Notes under the pieces: generated by a model
The model's database searches: none
What the model was told of the DNA's origin: nothing
What the model saw: the letters and a program-made list of their open reading frames with translations, nothing else
Part shown: positions 8,163 through 16,444 of the stretch, in pieces
Layout: every line of letters begins with the position of its first letter
Numbering within the stretch: position 1 is the first letter of the stretch
Assembly: GCF_042433895.1 (NCBI RefSeq)
Contig: NZ_JBHLUA010000012.1
Span: 124,001-188,000, forward strand
Reading direction: 5' to 3'
Length of the DNA stretch: 64,000 nucleotides
Origin: Mesonia maritima
GTDB taxonomy: Bacteria; Bacteroidota; Bacteroidia; Flavobacteriales; Flavobacteriaceae
Translations under genes and position numbers: made by a program

Positions 8163-9515
8163 TTACTGGATTACCACTTTCTTGGTGATGGTTTTACCCG
8201 TTTTAAAAGTTATTCTAAAAAAGTATACCTGAGGAGGTAATGCTATATTCAATTGGTGGGTTCCTTCGTTAAGAACTAAATTTTTATAAATGAATTGACC
8301 TTGTAAGTTCAAAATATGTAAAATTCCATCTTGAGGACTTTTCAAAAACAAATTTTCGGTGGAGGGATTGGGGTAAATTTTTACTGAATTAGGAGTAACT
8401 AAATGCTTGGGAGTAGATAAAGTTAAATTATTTTCCTGAACCGATAAATCTGCTGACCAAATTATATCAGCTAACCCATCATTATTCATATCCTCCGAAT
8501 GAATAACGCTAATTATAGTTTCTGCGTCCTGAATTAATGTTGGGGCGTCAAAATTACCAAAGCCATCATTGGTATATAAATATAGATCTTGATTTTGAAT
8601 AATCATAAAATCAAGATCATTATCATGGTCAAAATCATTTAATGTAGCAGATCTAATATTCGTCACCGCTGAGTCTATAATTTGTAAACTGGAAAAGTTT
8701 CCATTGCCGTCATTTTCCATCCATACCATCCCGGTAGAGTTGTTTCCTTCCCTCAATAAATCTACATCGCCATCATTGTCTAAATCTGCTAAGCGTAAGA
8801 ATAAACTAAAAGTACCCGTGGTTTGGCCGAGCTGACTACTTCTAGTGGAATCGTAGCTCAATACCCCGCTATTATTTTTATATACAGAGACATTACTTCC
8901 ACCGGTAATAACATCTTGAAAACCATCTGCGTCAATATCTGCGACGGTAATATCAAAAAAATCTTCTAAAGGCCCTGGGATAGTTTGAGGTGTAAAATTG
9001 GCTACCCCATCATTATAATATACCTTAAAAGTGGTTCCCCCAATAGCAATAATATCTAAGTCGTTGTCATTATCGATATCAGCCACACTAATATCACTTT
9101 CGAAAAAAGTAAAGCTATCTAGTACTTGTGGTGAAAATGATAACGCATTATTCACATACAAGGTTACAGAATTTGTAGCATCACCAATACTAACAATATC
9201 CAACCAATTATCGTTATTGAAATCACCTACGGATATATTAGTAACTTGACTATTACCGCTGGCAATTGAAATTTCCGGACCAAAATTGAAATCTCCTTGA
9301 TTCAAATAGTAAGAAATAAGATTATTGGCGGAAAACTTTTTTGTGATTATAAGGTCTTCTAAACCGTCGTTATTTATATCGGCTGTGATGATATTCGTTA
9401 TTAATCCGGTGTTTGACTCAATAAGAATTGGATTAGAAAACTGTGCCCATAATTTTGAGGTGAATAGGAATGAAATAGTAAATACTAAATAAATTGAAAT
9501 TTTAGGGATATTCAT
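8163..9515 (-). CDS. Secreted FG-GAP/VCBS-repeat protein with type IX sorting domain
   Basis: The best start is the ATG at 9515 (MNIPKISIYLVFTISFLFTS, signal peptide ending near LWAQ); an upstream in-frame ATG would add 11 polar residues before the signal. The mature part consists of repeated ADINNDGLEDLI-type units (DxNxDGxxD calcium-binding loops, at least seven seen), a beta-propeller-like FG-GAP array. The last about 75 residues (KIYPNPSTENLFL ... GKTITKKVVIQ) are a T9SS type A sorting domain, so the protein is exported across the outer membrane and attached or released. It is probably an adhesin-like or binding protein. It stands alone and its ligand is unknown. Confidence 0.85.
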   Translation of the reverse strand: MNIPKISIYLVFTISFLFTSKLWAQFSNPILIESNTGLITNIITADINNDGLEDLIITKKFSANNLISYYLNQGDFNFGPEISIASGNSQVTNISVGDFNNDNWLDIVSIGDATNSVTLYVNNALSFSPQVLDSFTFFESDISVADIDNDNDLDIIAIGGTTFKVYYNDGVANFTPQTIPGPLEDFFDITVADIDADGFQDVITGGSNVSVYKNNSGVLSYDSTRSSQLGQTTGTFSLFLRLADLDNDGDVDLLREGNNSTGMVWMENDGNGNFSSLQIIDSAVTNIRSATLNDFDHDNDLDFMIIQNQDLYLYTNDGFGNFDAPTLIQDAETIISVIHSEDMNNDGLADIIWSADLSVQENNLTLSTPKHLVTPNSVKIYPNPSTENLFLKSPQDGILHILNLQGQFIYKNLVLNEGTHQLNIALPPQVYFFRITFKTGKTITKKVVIQ

Positions 9516-9729
9516 TTCTTCTTTTTTATCTGTTTTTGCTTGTTGCACAAGTTAATAAAAAAGTTTTATGGGATGCAATCTAAAAAAAACTAACAGGAAA
9601 AACTCTTCACTTCCTTGCGTTTAAGTGACTGTATAGCTCAAAAAATATTTATAGATGTTTAAAGCAGTGCTAAAAGCGGAACGGCAAACCTTCAATCGGT
9701 CTAGCTGGTTTTAAAAGGCATCATAAAAC

Positions 9730-9834
9730 ACGTTGCACTTAATTTTAAGCTTCTAAATTCAACATATAATTGAAATCATATCGTAAAACAGAAACCCTCA
9801 AAAGGGCTTAAATCTATCTTGGTTTGAGCAACGT
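9730..9834. repeat. Hyphenated palindrome, attC-like, at the 3' end of the TPR gene
   Basis: Outer arms ACGTTGC (9730-9736) and GCAACGT (9828-9834) are exact inverted repeats. Inside them ATTTTAAGC (9742-9750) faces GGGCTTAAAT (about 9803-9812). On the minus strand the element begins right at the TAA of the TPR gene (TAACGTTGC). Position and two-tier symmetry resemble an attC site, but no verified core site was found. Confidence 0.35.
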
Positions 9835-10646
9835 TATTTTTTGTTTTCAATATCTTCTAAATATATTTTATCCATCGGATTTGAATATGGATCAGACATT
9901 TTTCTTCCTTCAATGTAAAGTTCTTTTGCTTTTTCTAAACAAGATTTAGCTTCGACAGGTTTGCCTAATTGTAGATAAGTTAAAGCTAAATAATATTGAT
10001 TTTCTGCTAATTCATTATTTTCTGATTGTTTCTTGAATGTCTCAAAAGCTTTTTCAAATTTTTCAGTTTCTAAATAAAGAACTCCAAGATGCAGATAATC
10101 ATAAGCGCCTACAAAGTCCTCTTCTTCGTTTAGTTTAATTTGCTTTTCTATAATTGCTATTGCCTTTTCTTTTTCTCCAATTGCTTTATAGCACAAGCCT
10201 TTGGCAATGTTTAAATGGTATGTTCCGTTTTGAGATTGACCAATATCATAATCGACCAAACTATCTAACTTTTCGATGTCTTTGATTGCTCCTTTGTAGT
10301 CTCTGAAAAATTGATAACGACACCAACCTCTATATCCTAAATGTTCTTTTGGGTTTAACTCAACTGCTTTATCGATTAGCTTTTTCCAAGTCACAAAATC
10401 TCCACTTTTCAGATAAGCAATAGATTTCGCCCAATAAGCATAATCAAATGTCGGATCTATCTCGATTGATTCGTCCAAAATGGTTTGGTATTCTTTACTG
10501 AATTGGTAATGGCCTTTAATTTCCATGGCTTTTTTACAAGCTTCATACTTTAAGGTATCACCATAATATTTATAAGCTTCGCAATTGGGTTGGGCAAGTA
10601 CATTTGAAAATTAAAAAAGTACTATTAAAAAATAAAAGTATTTCAT
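9834..10646 (-). pseudogene. Secreted TPR protein, interrupted by a stop in its signal peptide
   Basis: From an ATG at 10646 the frame reads MKYFYFLIVLF, then TAA at 10613-10611, then FSNVLAQPNCEAYKYYGDTL and onward without break to 9834. Apart from codon 12 this is a perfect signal peptide with cleavage near LAQ, and the ATG overlaps the stop of the upstream gene (TGATG). So the genuine start is 10646 and the gene carries one nonsense codon. The internal ATG at 10526 (230 codons) would lack export. The body has four to five TPR-like helix pairs (e.g. YWAKSIAYLKSGDFVTWKKL, LALTYLQLGKPVEAKSCLEK). A sequencing error or strain-specific mutation could explain the stop. Confidence 0.7.
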
Positions 10647-11167
10647 CAAGGTAAAATTTCTATTAGTTGTCCGTCTGTAATTTTAAATATTAGATACATA
10701 TAATAATCAACTGAGATTTCATTTCTTCTAAAAACTTCCCAGTTTTCTATTTCCCTCGTTATGTTTAGAAGTTGAGAAACGATTGCTTTATCAAATTCTT
10801 TTTCTTGATAATCATAATCTGATTGTAAAACTCTAAATCTTCCTGCTTTTCCTTCACAGTTTACGATAAAACGTATTCTTATTAGTCCATTTTGAGTTTT
10901 GCCTGGTACTGGTTGATATTTTGATTTGAACGTTTTTAAAATTTTAGATTTCTCTCCGCTATAAACAGGTCCTTCTCCTAAATTGAAATACTGTAGAATA
11001 TTATCATCTCCGTTGCAAACTTTAAATTCTGTCTCGTCTATTTGGTCATTTTGCTGAATATCTCCAACCCAACGCAAATATTCGTCTTTTTCGCCGGCTT
11101 TTTTTTCTGTTTGACAGCTACAAAGAATTAAAATTAGTAATGTAAATTTTAGAATTGATTTTTTCAT
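10646..11167 (-). CDS. Lipoprotein with TonB C-terminal-like domain
   Basis: 173 residues. Signal peptide II: MKKSILKFTLLILILCSCQT. From about residue 80 the pattern KSKYQPVPGKTQNGLIRIRF followed by IVNCEGKAGRFRVLQSDYDY and a C-terminal strand is the beta-alpha-beta of TonB C-terminal domains, here free of any proline-rich spanning part. Such stand-alone domains are frequent in flavobacterial lipoproteins and are not energy transducers in the strict sense. The stop codon overlaps the start of the TPR gene (TGATG), so the two were translated as a pair. An attC-like palindrome lies upstream. Confidence 0.65.
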   Translation of the reverse strand: MKKSILKFTLLILILCSCQTEKKAGEKDEYLRWVGDIQQNDQIDETEFKVCNGDDNILQYFNLGEGPVYSGEKSKILKTFKSKYQPVPGKTQNGLIRIRFIVNCEGKAGRFRVLQSDYDYQEKEFDKAIVSQLLNITREIENWEVFRRNEISVDYYMYLIFKITDGQLIEILP

Positions 11168-11195
11168 TTTTTTTATTCAAACGGCTTACACCGGT

Positions 11196-11369
11196 CTTGT
11201 ATGTAAAAAGCAGAACCGATAGTTCTCAAGAGCTGCAGATAAATCACAAGCCAATTTTAATTTTCTATGTTTAGGTTTGTAGAATAAATATAGAAAATTA
11301 AAATTTGGCGAAGTTAGATTGAAATCAGGATTTCAAATCAATCGAAGGCTCTAGCTATTTTTATATAAG
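11196..11369. repeat. Long hyphenated palindrome, attC-like
   Basis: The inner arms CCAATTTTAATTTTCTAT (11251-11268) and ATAGAAAATTAAAATTTGG (about 11290-11308) are almost perfect inverted repeats around a 20-odd base loop. Weaker outer arms are CTTGTATGTAAAAAG (11196-11210) and CTATTTTTATATAAG (11355-11369), 11 of 15 complementary. I recall AAAATTAAAATTTGG-type arms from spacers between small variable genes in flavobacteria. It could be a folded recombination site (attC) or a large intergenic repeat. Confidence 0.45.
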
Positions 11370-11433
11370 GTTTTAGCTGCTTTAAAATTATTATAGCTAG
11401 TTATAAGTAAAAAATAATTTTCATAGGTAAGCA

Positions 11434-12270
11434 TTATTTTTCGGCGTAATATACCATGAAATTAGCCAAATTATTTTTGATCAGTTTGAATTGTACTATT
11501 CCCGATAGATTATTTTTAACTAATAAATTTGGTGTTAATCTAAGCTTATTAAAAAAAATAGAGAGTGGATAACTCCATTTGCTCATTTTATAGATTTTTT
11601 TTGCTGATGGATATGATTCTTTAGAGACATCAAATTCTCTTATGTTTCTAAATCCAGTGTTTGAAAGCGATTGTTTAAACTCAGAGGTATCTGCTAGATT
11701 AGGAAGTGCCCAACCTTCACAAAAGGTATTTAAATCCTTAACCTCCTTTTCATTTTTAGGTTTACGACATTGAAAACCATCCCAAATAATTAACCTCCCG
11801 CCTTTCTTGAGTACACGGTAAGCTTCTTGGAGAAAGTCTTTTTTGTTTTCGGCATAACAAACACTCTCTATTGCCCAAACTACAGAAAATGTTTCGTCTT
11901 CAAATCCCGAGTCTAAAAAATCCCTTTGATAGAAGTTGGTTAAATCACTTACGTTGTTTTCAATTGCTAATTTTTCAGCCTCCTTAACTTGTCTCTCACT
12001 TAAGGTAATACCTGCAACACGGGCTTTATGATTTTTTGCCAACCATATTGAACTACCGCCAACACCACAACCAGCATCTAAAATATAATCATCAGATTTA
12101 ATTAGCGCTTTTTCTGATAAAAATTGGTTGGTATTTAAAAGTGCCTCATTATGATTTTTAGTTTCTGAATCCCAATATCCATAATGTATTCCGTGAGTGT
12201 TCCCATGGTAAAATACTCTATAAAAAGGTAAAGTATAATTGTAGTATTCTATGATATCTTTTTTGCTCAT
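11434..12270 (-). CDS. Class I SAM-dependent methyltransferase, UbiE/tocopherol-type
   Basis: 278 residues. The N-terminal part (YYNYTLPFYRVFYHGNTHGI, HYGYWD) precedes motif I ILDAGCGVGGSSIWLAKNH near residue 64, then GITLSERQVKEAEKLA, a DSGFEDETFSVVWAIESVCY motif II region and GGRLIIWDGFQ. This is the layout of small-molecule C- or O-methyltransferases related to gamma-tocopherol and sterol enzymes and cyclopropane-fatty-acid synthase-like proteins. The C-terminal region (KKIYKMSKWSYPLSIFF) is hydrophobic and may bind a lipid-like substrate or membrane. It is the third methyltransferase in the block and the last gene of the minus-strand run. Confidence 0.78.
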   Translation of the reverse strand: MSKKDIIEYYNYTLPFYRVFYHGNTHGIHYGYWDSETKNHNEALLNTNQFLSEKALIKSDDYILDAGCGVGGSSIWLAKNHKARVAGITLSERQVKEAEKLAIENNVSDLTNFYQRDFLDSGFEDETFSVVWAIESVCYAENKKDFLQEAYRVLKKGGRLIIWDGFQCRKPKNEKEVKDLNTFCEGWALPNLADTSEFKQSLSNTGFRNIREFDVSKESYPSAKKIYKMSKWSYPLSIFFNKLRLTPNLLVKNNLSGIVQFKLIKNNLANFMVYYAEK

Positions 12271-12903
12271 TAGTTTTGAAAAGTTTGGGGGTTTTAAATT
12301 TTAGGAGCAAAATACAATAAAAATGTTTAACTATATTTTAATAAAAGACTGCGCTATAAAATGACCATATTCTATCTCAAGATATTCTAATATTTCAATT
12401 TATTTCTGAACTTTTTTAACTTGTAGCTTCTAGCCCTTAAAATGTCTAATAATAAAGTGAAAATTATATCAACTCCACCCAAAGAATGTCAGTTCGATTT
12501 ACAAAGCATTATACTCTAAACATTAGATATTTAAAATTCAACATTTTACCCCTCCCTGGCCTATCGAAAATAGCTCGTGAAATTTAAAGAGCCGGCTTCG
12601 TAAAATTTTAGGCTGTTTGAACGAAGTGAGTTTAAAAATTTAGCTTTCGAACAAACAATTTAGCAATAGTTTCGTAAGCCTAGATCTTGTTGTTACTTTT
12701 TTCAGCAATAGAAAAATCCTCCGTATCAAGACCAGCAATAATCAAAATTACTTCTCGATACTATTCCTTCCACTACCATTCCAGCAATCACTTCATTCCA
12801 TTGTATAAAAAACACTACCTACTAACAGCTAACTACTTCCAACTGTAACAAATAACACGACTCAACGTCTTACACGAAAGAATTTCACACTAACCTTTAA
12901 CAG
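12271..12903. other. Long gene-free stretch with repeat debris
   Basis: No ORF above a few dozen codons is supported. TGTTTGAACGAAG (12614-12626) and CTTTCGAACAAACA (12644-12657) form an imperfect hairpin. TGTCAGTTCGAT near 12489 and TTCTCGATAC near 12752 resemble the halves (TGTCAGTTCGAGTG, GTATCGAGAA) of intergenic repeats I recall from flavobacterial genomes. From about 12730 to 12900 the plus strand is strikingly poor in G (mostly A, C, T). Confidence 0.4.
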
Positions 12904-13641
12904 ATGAGCTTTTTAAACCGTTTCGAAAAATTCTATATTCAAGTAAAACAAAACCGATGGGTATTATGGTTTTCATATTTTAATCGGTTTGCGTTAGCTG
13001 TGGGATTTATAGCAGCTGGCTACGTTAAAATAGTAGATGAACGATTTGCCAGCGGATTATCGACCCTTCACCCAATGGGAAGTTATTTAACTGCTTTTTG
13101 GCATACTGGTTATTACTATACTTTTGTAGGAGTAGCACAAGTGATTGCCTCGATATTGCTACTTATCCCGCGTACTGTAACCTTAGGAACGCTTTTATAT
13201 TTTCCTATTATTCTAAATATTTTTATACTCTCTTGCGCAGTACGCTTTGATGGCTCTTTAATCACCGCTCCTTTAATGACCTTATCTTGCATCTTTTTAC
13301 TGTACTGGAATTATGACCGTTTAAAGTTTATTCTTCCTTTAAAAACCCCTAAACCTATTAAGCTTCCCTCGACTATACATTATAGTAAAAAGTTTCCTTT
13401 CAAATTTTTCTTAATTGCTTTTTCCCTTTTTGTATTTACTGCAAATATCCCCGTGGCAATGAATATGTATATGGTTATGCCCCGAAACACCGAATTGTAT
13501 TGTAACGAACAATTTATAGGAACCAACCGCACTACAGCGGGCGCTGAATTTTGTGATTGCATACATAATGAGGGAAACTCATTAAATAGCTGTTTAAAAA
13601 ATTATGAAATAGCTCCAAACGATATCCCTAGCCCACGATAA
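12904..13641 (+). CDS. DoxX-like integral membrane protein
   Basis: 245 residues with four to five predicted transmembrane segments: FNRFALAVGFIAAGYVKI, FVGVAQVIASILLLIP, YFPIILNIFILSC, a segment ending IFLLYW, and a later one at 165-185 (FKFFLIAFSLFVFTANIPVA). The GFIAAGYVKI...GVAQVIASILLLIPR pattern is that of DoxX/SURF4-like proteins. A soluble tail with Cys pairs (CNEQ, FCDCIHNEGNSLNSC) follows the last helix and is unusual for DoxX, perhaps periplasmic with disulfides. It is the first plus-strand gene, isolated between G-poor non-coding tracts. Membrane location is sure, function unknown. Confidence 0.6.
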   Translation: MSFLNRFEKFYIQVKQNRWVLWFSYFNRFALAVGFIAAGYVKIVDERFASGLSTLHPMGSYLTAFWHTGYYYTFVGVAQVIASILLLIPRTVTLGTLLYFPIILNIFILSCAVRFDGSLITAPLMTLSCIFLLYWNYDRLKFILPLKTPKPIKLPSTIHYSKKFPFKFFLIAFSLFVFTANIPVAMNMYMVMPRNTELYCNEQFIGTNRTTAGAEFCDCIHNEGNSLNSCLKNYEIAPNDIPSPR

Positions 13642-13997
13642 CCAATTTTTATAGTTATTCTTACAATCCCAAAAAGAAAATTACCGCCCCCGATTTTCTA
13701 ACCAACTCTACCCGGCATCCACCTAGATACTTCCTATACAATCCACACTACTTCCACAGTACTCATACAGCCACACTACAAATCCCCCTGTAAAACGTGG
13801 TCTGAACCTCTATTGAATTCTCTTTAACTTTTTAAAAACCTAAAACTAACCGCAGATTTTTTAGCCCCTAAATTTTTCCATCGCTGTCCTTAAAAAGAGG
13901 TAAGAACAAGAATATAACTACATAGGAAGTATTGTGAAATAAGAATTTTATTAATGAAGTTCTTTTAGCTATAAGCTAATCTAACAATTCCTGCGAA
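13642..13997. other. Gene-free stretch with G-poor tract
   Basis: This lies between two convergent genes. Positions about 13690-13790 are very rich in C, A and T and poor in G on the plus strand, as on the other side of the DoxX gene. No strong hairpin with T-run, no ORF and no RNA gene is recognised. Confidence 0.4.
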
Positions 13998-15185
13998 CTA
14001 TTCACTAAACATAAGACTTGGCACGAAACTGCTCAATTCATTTTTTACATAGCGATCAATTTCATTTATATTAATATTAAGTAATTGCGCTAAAGTTTGG
14101 TAAAGCTCTTCATCATTCCAACCACTATTCAATAATTTGAATAAGCCCTCTTTGCCTTTCTTTTGATAAACCAAATCGCACAGAAACGCTCCAAAACTAT
14201 ACTTAAAAGAAGTCTTTGCGGTGATTACGGTTTGTCTTTTTTCAAATTGCATTAAATAGTCACAAATATCTATATGCTCTTCAGTTATAAATTGTTTAAG
14301 ATTTGCTAAATGAGCGGGATAAGAAATCCCTTTAGATCCTCCTAAAAAAGTAGCCAGTCCCTCTCCTATTAAATTATGGTACTTCGGAAAATATTCTCCC
14401 ACATAGAGGTGTACTGTTTCGTGTGGATAGCAGGCTTTATTATTTCCGCTAAAAACAAAATATTTGCTTGGCATTGATAACCCGCCCTTAGTGTCAGACA
14501 AAAACATTAATTGATGATAATCATACCCTAAAAAGGTATAGAGTTCAAATGCGCTATTGAATATTACATAATTGTAATATAACTTTCTTACTTCAAGAAA
14601 ATCCACAAGCTTATTCTCAAACTGTACTTGCTGCTTCGCCTGACCTATTGAGAAATCATCTTCATCATCGAAATAATAGGTTATATTTTCAAACCTTTTA
14701 ACGTTAAGTTGAGCTAGGTTTTCGGAAAAAAGGCTTTTGAAATAATACTGACCATTTTCGGCTCTTATTACAAGGATATTATAAATTATATCAAGTGATG
14801 GGACTTCTTCATAAACAGCCATCATCGCAAACTTTAATAGATATTTATTCGCTTCCTTTTTTTGTATTGTCAATATATTAGGAGTATAGGCAGGATATTC
14901 ATTTAAGATTCGATACAAAGAAATATAAGGTCTACTAATTTCTTCATCTACCCAAAATTTAGCGTACTCATGGACAGCTGTTTTCTCATACAGCTGTTGG
15001 AAGCGTTTTAAAATCGTATCATTTTCCGGTTGACTTCTACCCATCGCCTCTAATGAATAAGAAGTATTAACTTTTCGCGATATTACCTCTTCTGAAATGT
15101 TCTCCGGACTATTATGTGGCGACTCACAAGAAATAACCATAATAGAGAGGATTAGAAAAATTAAGGATGTTATTATTTTCATCAT
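13998..15185 (-). CDS. Zincin-like lipoprotein with HETVH motif
   Basis: About 395 residues from an ATG at 15185 (a TTG lies one codon upstream). Signal peptide II: IITSLIFLILSIMVISCES. Near residue 263 is the sequence PHETVHLYVGEYFP, an HExxH zinc motif, followed about 20 residues on by GEGLATFLGG with a Glu that could be the third ligand, the gluzincin layout seen in MA-type peptidases. The N-terminal half resembles the SnoaL/NTF2-like part of similar proteins but is not assigned. It is probably a surface-anchored metalloprotein; substrate and activity are unknown. A lone gene, transcribed away from rplM. Confidence 0.55.
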   Translation of the reverse strand: MMKIITSLIFLILSIMVISCESPHNSPENISEEVISRKVNTSYSLEAMGRSQPENDTILKRFQQLYEKTAVHEYAKFWVDEEISRPYISLYRILNEYPAYTPNILTIQKKEANKYLLKFAMMAVYEEVPSLDIIYNILVIRAENGQYYFKSLFSENLAQLNVKRFENITYYFDDEDDFSIGQAKQQVQFENKLVDFLEVRKLYYNYVIFNSAFELYTFLGYDYHQLMFLSDTKGGLSMPSKYFVFSGNNKACYPHETVHLYVGEYFPKYHNLIGEGLATFLGGSKGISYPAHLANLKQFITEEHIDICDYLMQFEKRQTVITAKTSFKYSFGAFLCDLVYQKKGKEGLFKLLNSGWNDEELYQTLAQLLNININEIDRYVKNELSSFVPSLMFSE

Positions 15186-15347
15186 CAAGTATAATGCGTT
15201 TTTTTTGTAAGTTTATTTTAGCAATAAACCTAGCTCAGAAAAATTTAAAATACGATATTTGAGTCAATCTTCTGTTTATTTTATTTACCATTGACCTCCA
15301 AATAGTTGGCAACGAGTACAATTACCTAAAAATTTAACATTGACCAC

Positions 15348-15377
15348 TTGCTGAATAAATTAATAATCGTACATTTG
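15348..15377 (+). promoter_or_regulatory. Promoter of rplM-rpsI
   Basis: TTG (15348-15350), 19 bases, then TACATTTG (15370-15377) fits the Bacteroidota primary sigma consensus TTG-N17-23-TAnnTTTG. It lies about 60 bases before the rplM start and leaves room for a short leader. Confidence 0.75.
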
Positions 15378-15437
15378 CACCCCTGTTTTCTCGCTTGAGA
15401 ACAGGAAAGGAATGTTTAATTATTAAAAAAAGTTAGT

Positions 15438-15893
15438 GTGGACACATTAAGTTACAAAACAGTATCTGCCAACAGTAAGACCGTTAATAAAGAATGGGTT
15501 TTGTTGGATGCTGAAGGACAATCGCTTGGCCGTCTTGCTTCTATCGCTGCAAAGTTTATTAGAGGAAAGTACAAGCCAAACTACACCCCACACGTTGATT
15601 GCGGTGATAATGTAATTATTATCAATGCTGAAAAAATCAACTTAACAGGAAAAAAATGGGATAACAAAGTATACCTTCGTTACACCAATTACCCTGGGGG
15701 ACAAAGAAGTTTAACAGCGCAAGAATTATTTGATAAAGACCCAGCGAGGCTTATCGAAAAATCAGTAAAAGGAATGCTTCCTAAAAACAAATTAGGAGCG
15801 GCACTTTTCAAAAATGTAAAGGTTTATTCTGGATCGGAACACGATCACGAAGCGCAAAAACCTAAAAGTATTAACCTAAACGAACTTGTGTAA
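15438..15893 (+). CDS. rplM: 50S ribosomal protein L13
   Basis: 151 residues from a GTG start (MDTLSYKTVSANSKTVNKEW). L13 signatures seen include WVLLDAEGQSLGRLAS, KYKPNYTPHVDCGDNVIIIN and the RLIEKSVKGMLPKNKLG loop. L13 is an early assembly protein of the large subunit, binding 23S rRNA. The stop is followed without a gap by the ATG of rpsI, the near-universal rplM-rpsI pair. No in-frame ATG gives a full-length product, so GTG is the start. Expressed from the promoter at 15348-15377. Confidence 0.96.
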   Translation: MDTLSYKTVSANSKTVNKEWVLLDAEGQSLGRLASIAAKFIRGKYKPNYTPHVDCGDNVIIINAEKINLTGKKWDNKVYLRYTNYPGGQRSLTAQELFDKDPARLIEKSVKGMLPKNKLGAALFKNVKVYSGSEHDHEAQKPKSINLNELV

Positions 15894-16280
15894 ATGGAGA
15901 CAATTCACAAAATCGGTCGTAGAAAAACTGCAGTTGCGCGTGTTTATCTTTCTGAAGGAAAAGGAAACATTACTGTAAACAAAAAAGACCTAAAAGATTA
16001 TTTTACCACAGGAACACTTCAATACAAAGTGAACCAAGCTTTAATGCTTACAGGAAATGAAGGAAACTTCGACATTTCTGTAAATGTATTAGGTGGTGGA
16101 ATTACCGGTCAGGCAGAAGCTGTACGTCTTGCTATCGCTAGAGCAATGTGCGAGTTAGATGAAGAAAACAGAACAACTTTAAAGCCTGAAGGTTTATTAA
16201 CGAGAGATCCAAGAATGGTTGAACGTAAGAAATTCGGTCAGAAGAAAGCACGTAAGAAATTCCAATTCTCAAAACGTTAA
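15894..16280 (+). CDS. rpsI: 30S ribosomal protein S9
   Basis: 128 residues, normal length. It begins METIHKIGRRKTAVARVYLS and ends KKFGQKKARKKFQFSKR, the basic tail whose terminal Lys-Arg reaches the P-site tRNA on the ribosome. GGGITGQAEAVRLAIARAM is the family hallmark. The ATG directly abuts the rplM stop, so translation is coupled. Confidence 0.97.
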   Translation: METIHKIGRRKTAVARVYLSEGKGNITVNKKDLKDYFTTGTLQYKVNQALMLTGNEGNFDISVNVLGGGITGQAEAVRLAIARAMCELDEENRTTLKPEGLLTRDPRMVERKKFGQKKARKKFQFSKR

Positions 16281-16376
16281 TCTGTTTTTTGAAGATTTAT
16301 TTCTTCAAATTATTAATCAATTTAAAAAAGTATTTGTTGTTATTTCGGCTGCCGCCGGAAGTTAGTTTAGCATCTA

Positions 16377-16412
16377 AATAAATAAGGCCGTTTTTTACGC
16401 CACTTATTTATT
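16377..16412 (+). terminator. Hairpin between rpsI and rpsB
   Basis: AATAAATAAG (about 16377-16386) and CTTATTTATT (16403-16412) are inverted repeats with a T-rich loop. The sequence after it is not a T-run, so it may attenuate or act in the rpsB leader rather than terminate. Confidence 0.35.
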
Positions 16413-16444
16413 GCTATCTCAACAGAACGTAAACTATTACAAAA

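Noticed and set aside
9031..9249. Open frame on the plus strand inside the FG-GAP gene
   Set aside because: Antisense to repeated, well-supported coding sequence; no start context or promoter.
12441..12519. 25-codon frame in the long spacer
   Set aside because: Too short and not recognisable; overlaps what looks like repeat debris.
16377..16412. A regulated rpsB leader riboswitch
   Set aside because: Only one simple stem-loop is seen; no conserved motif that I could name.
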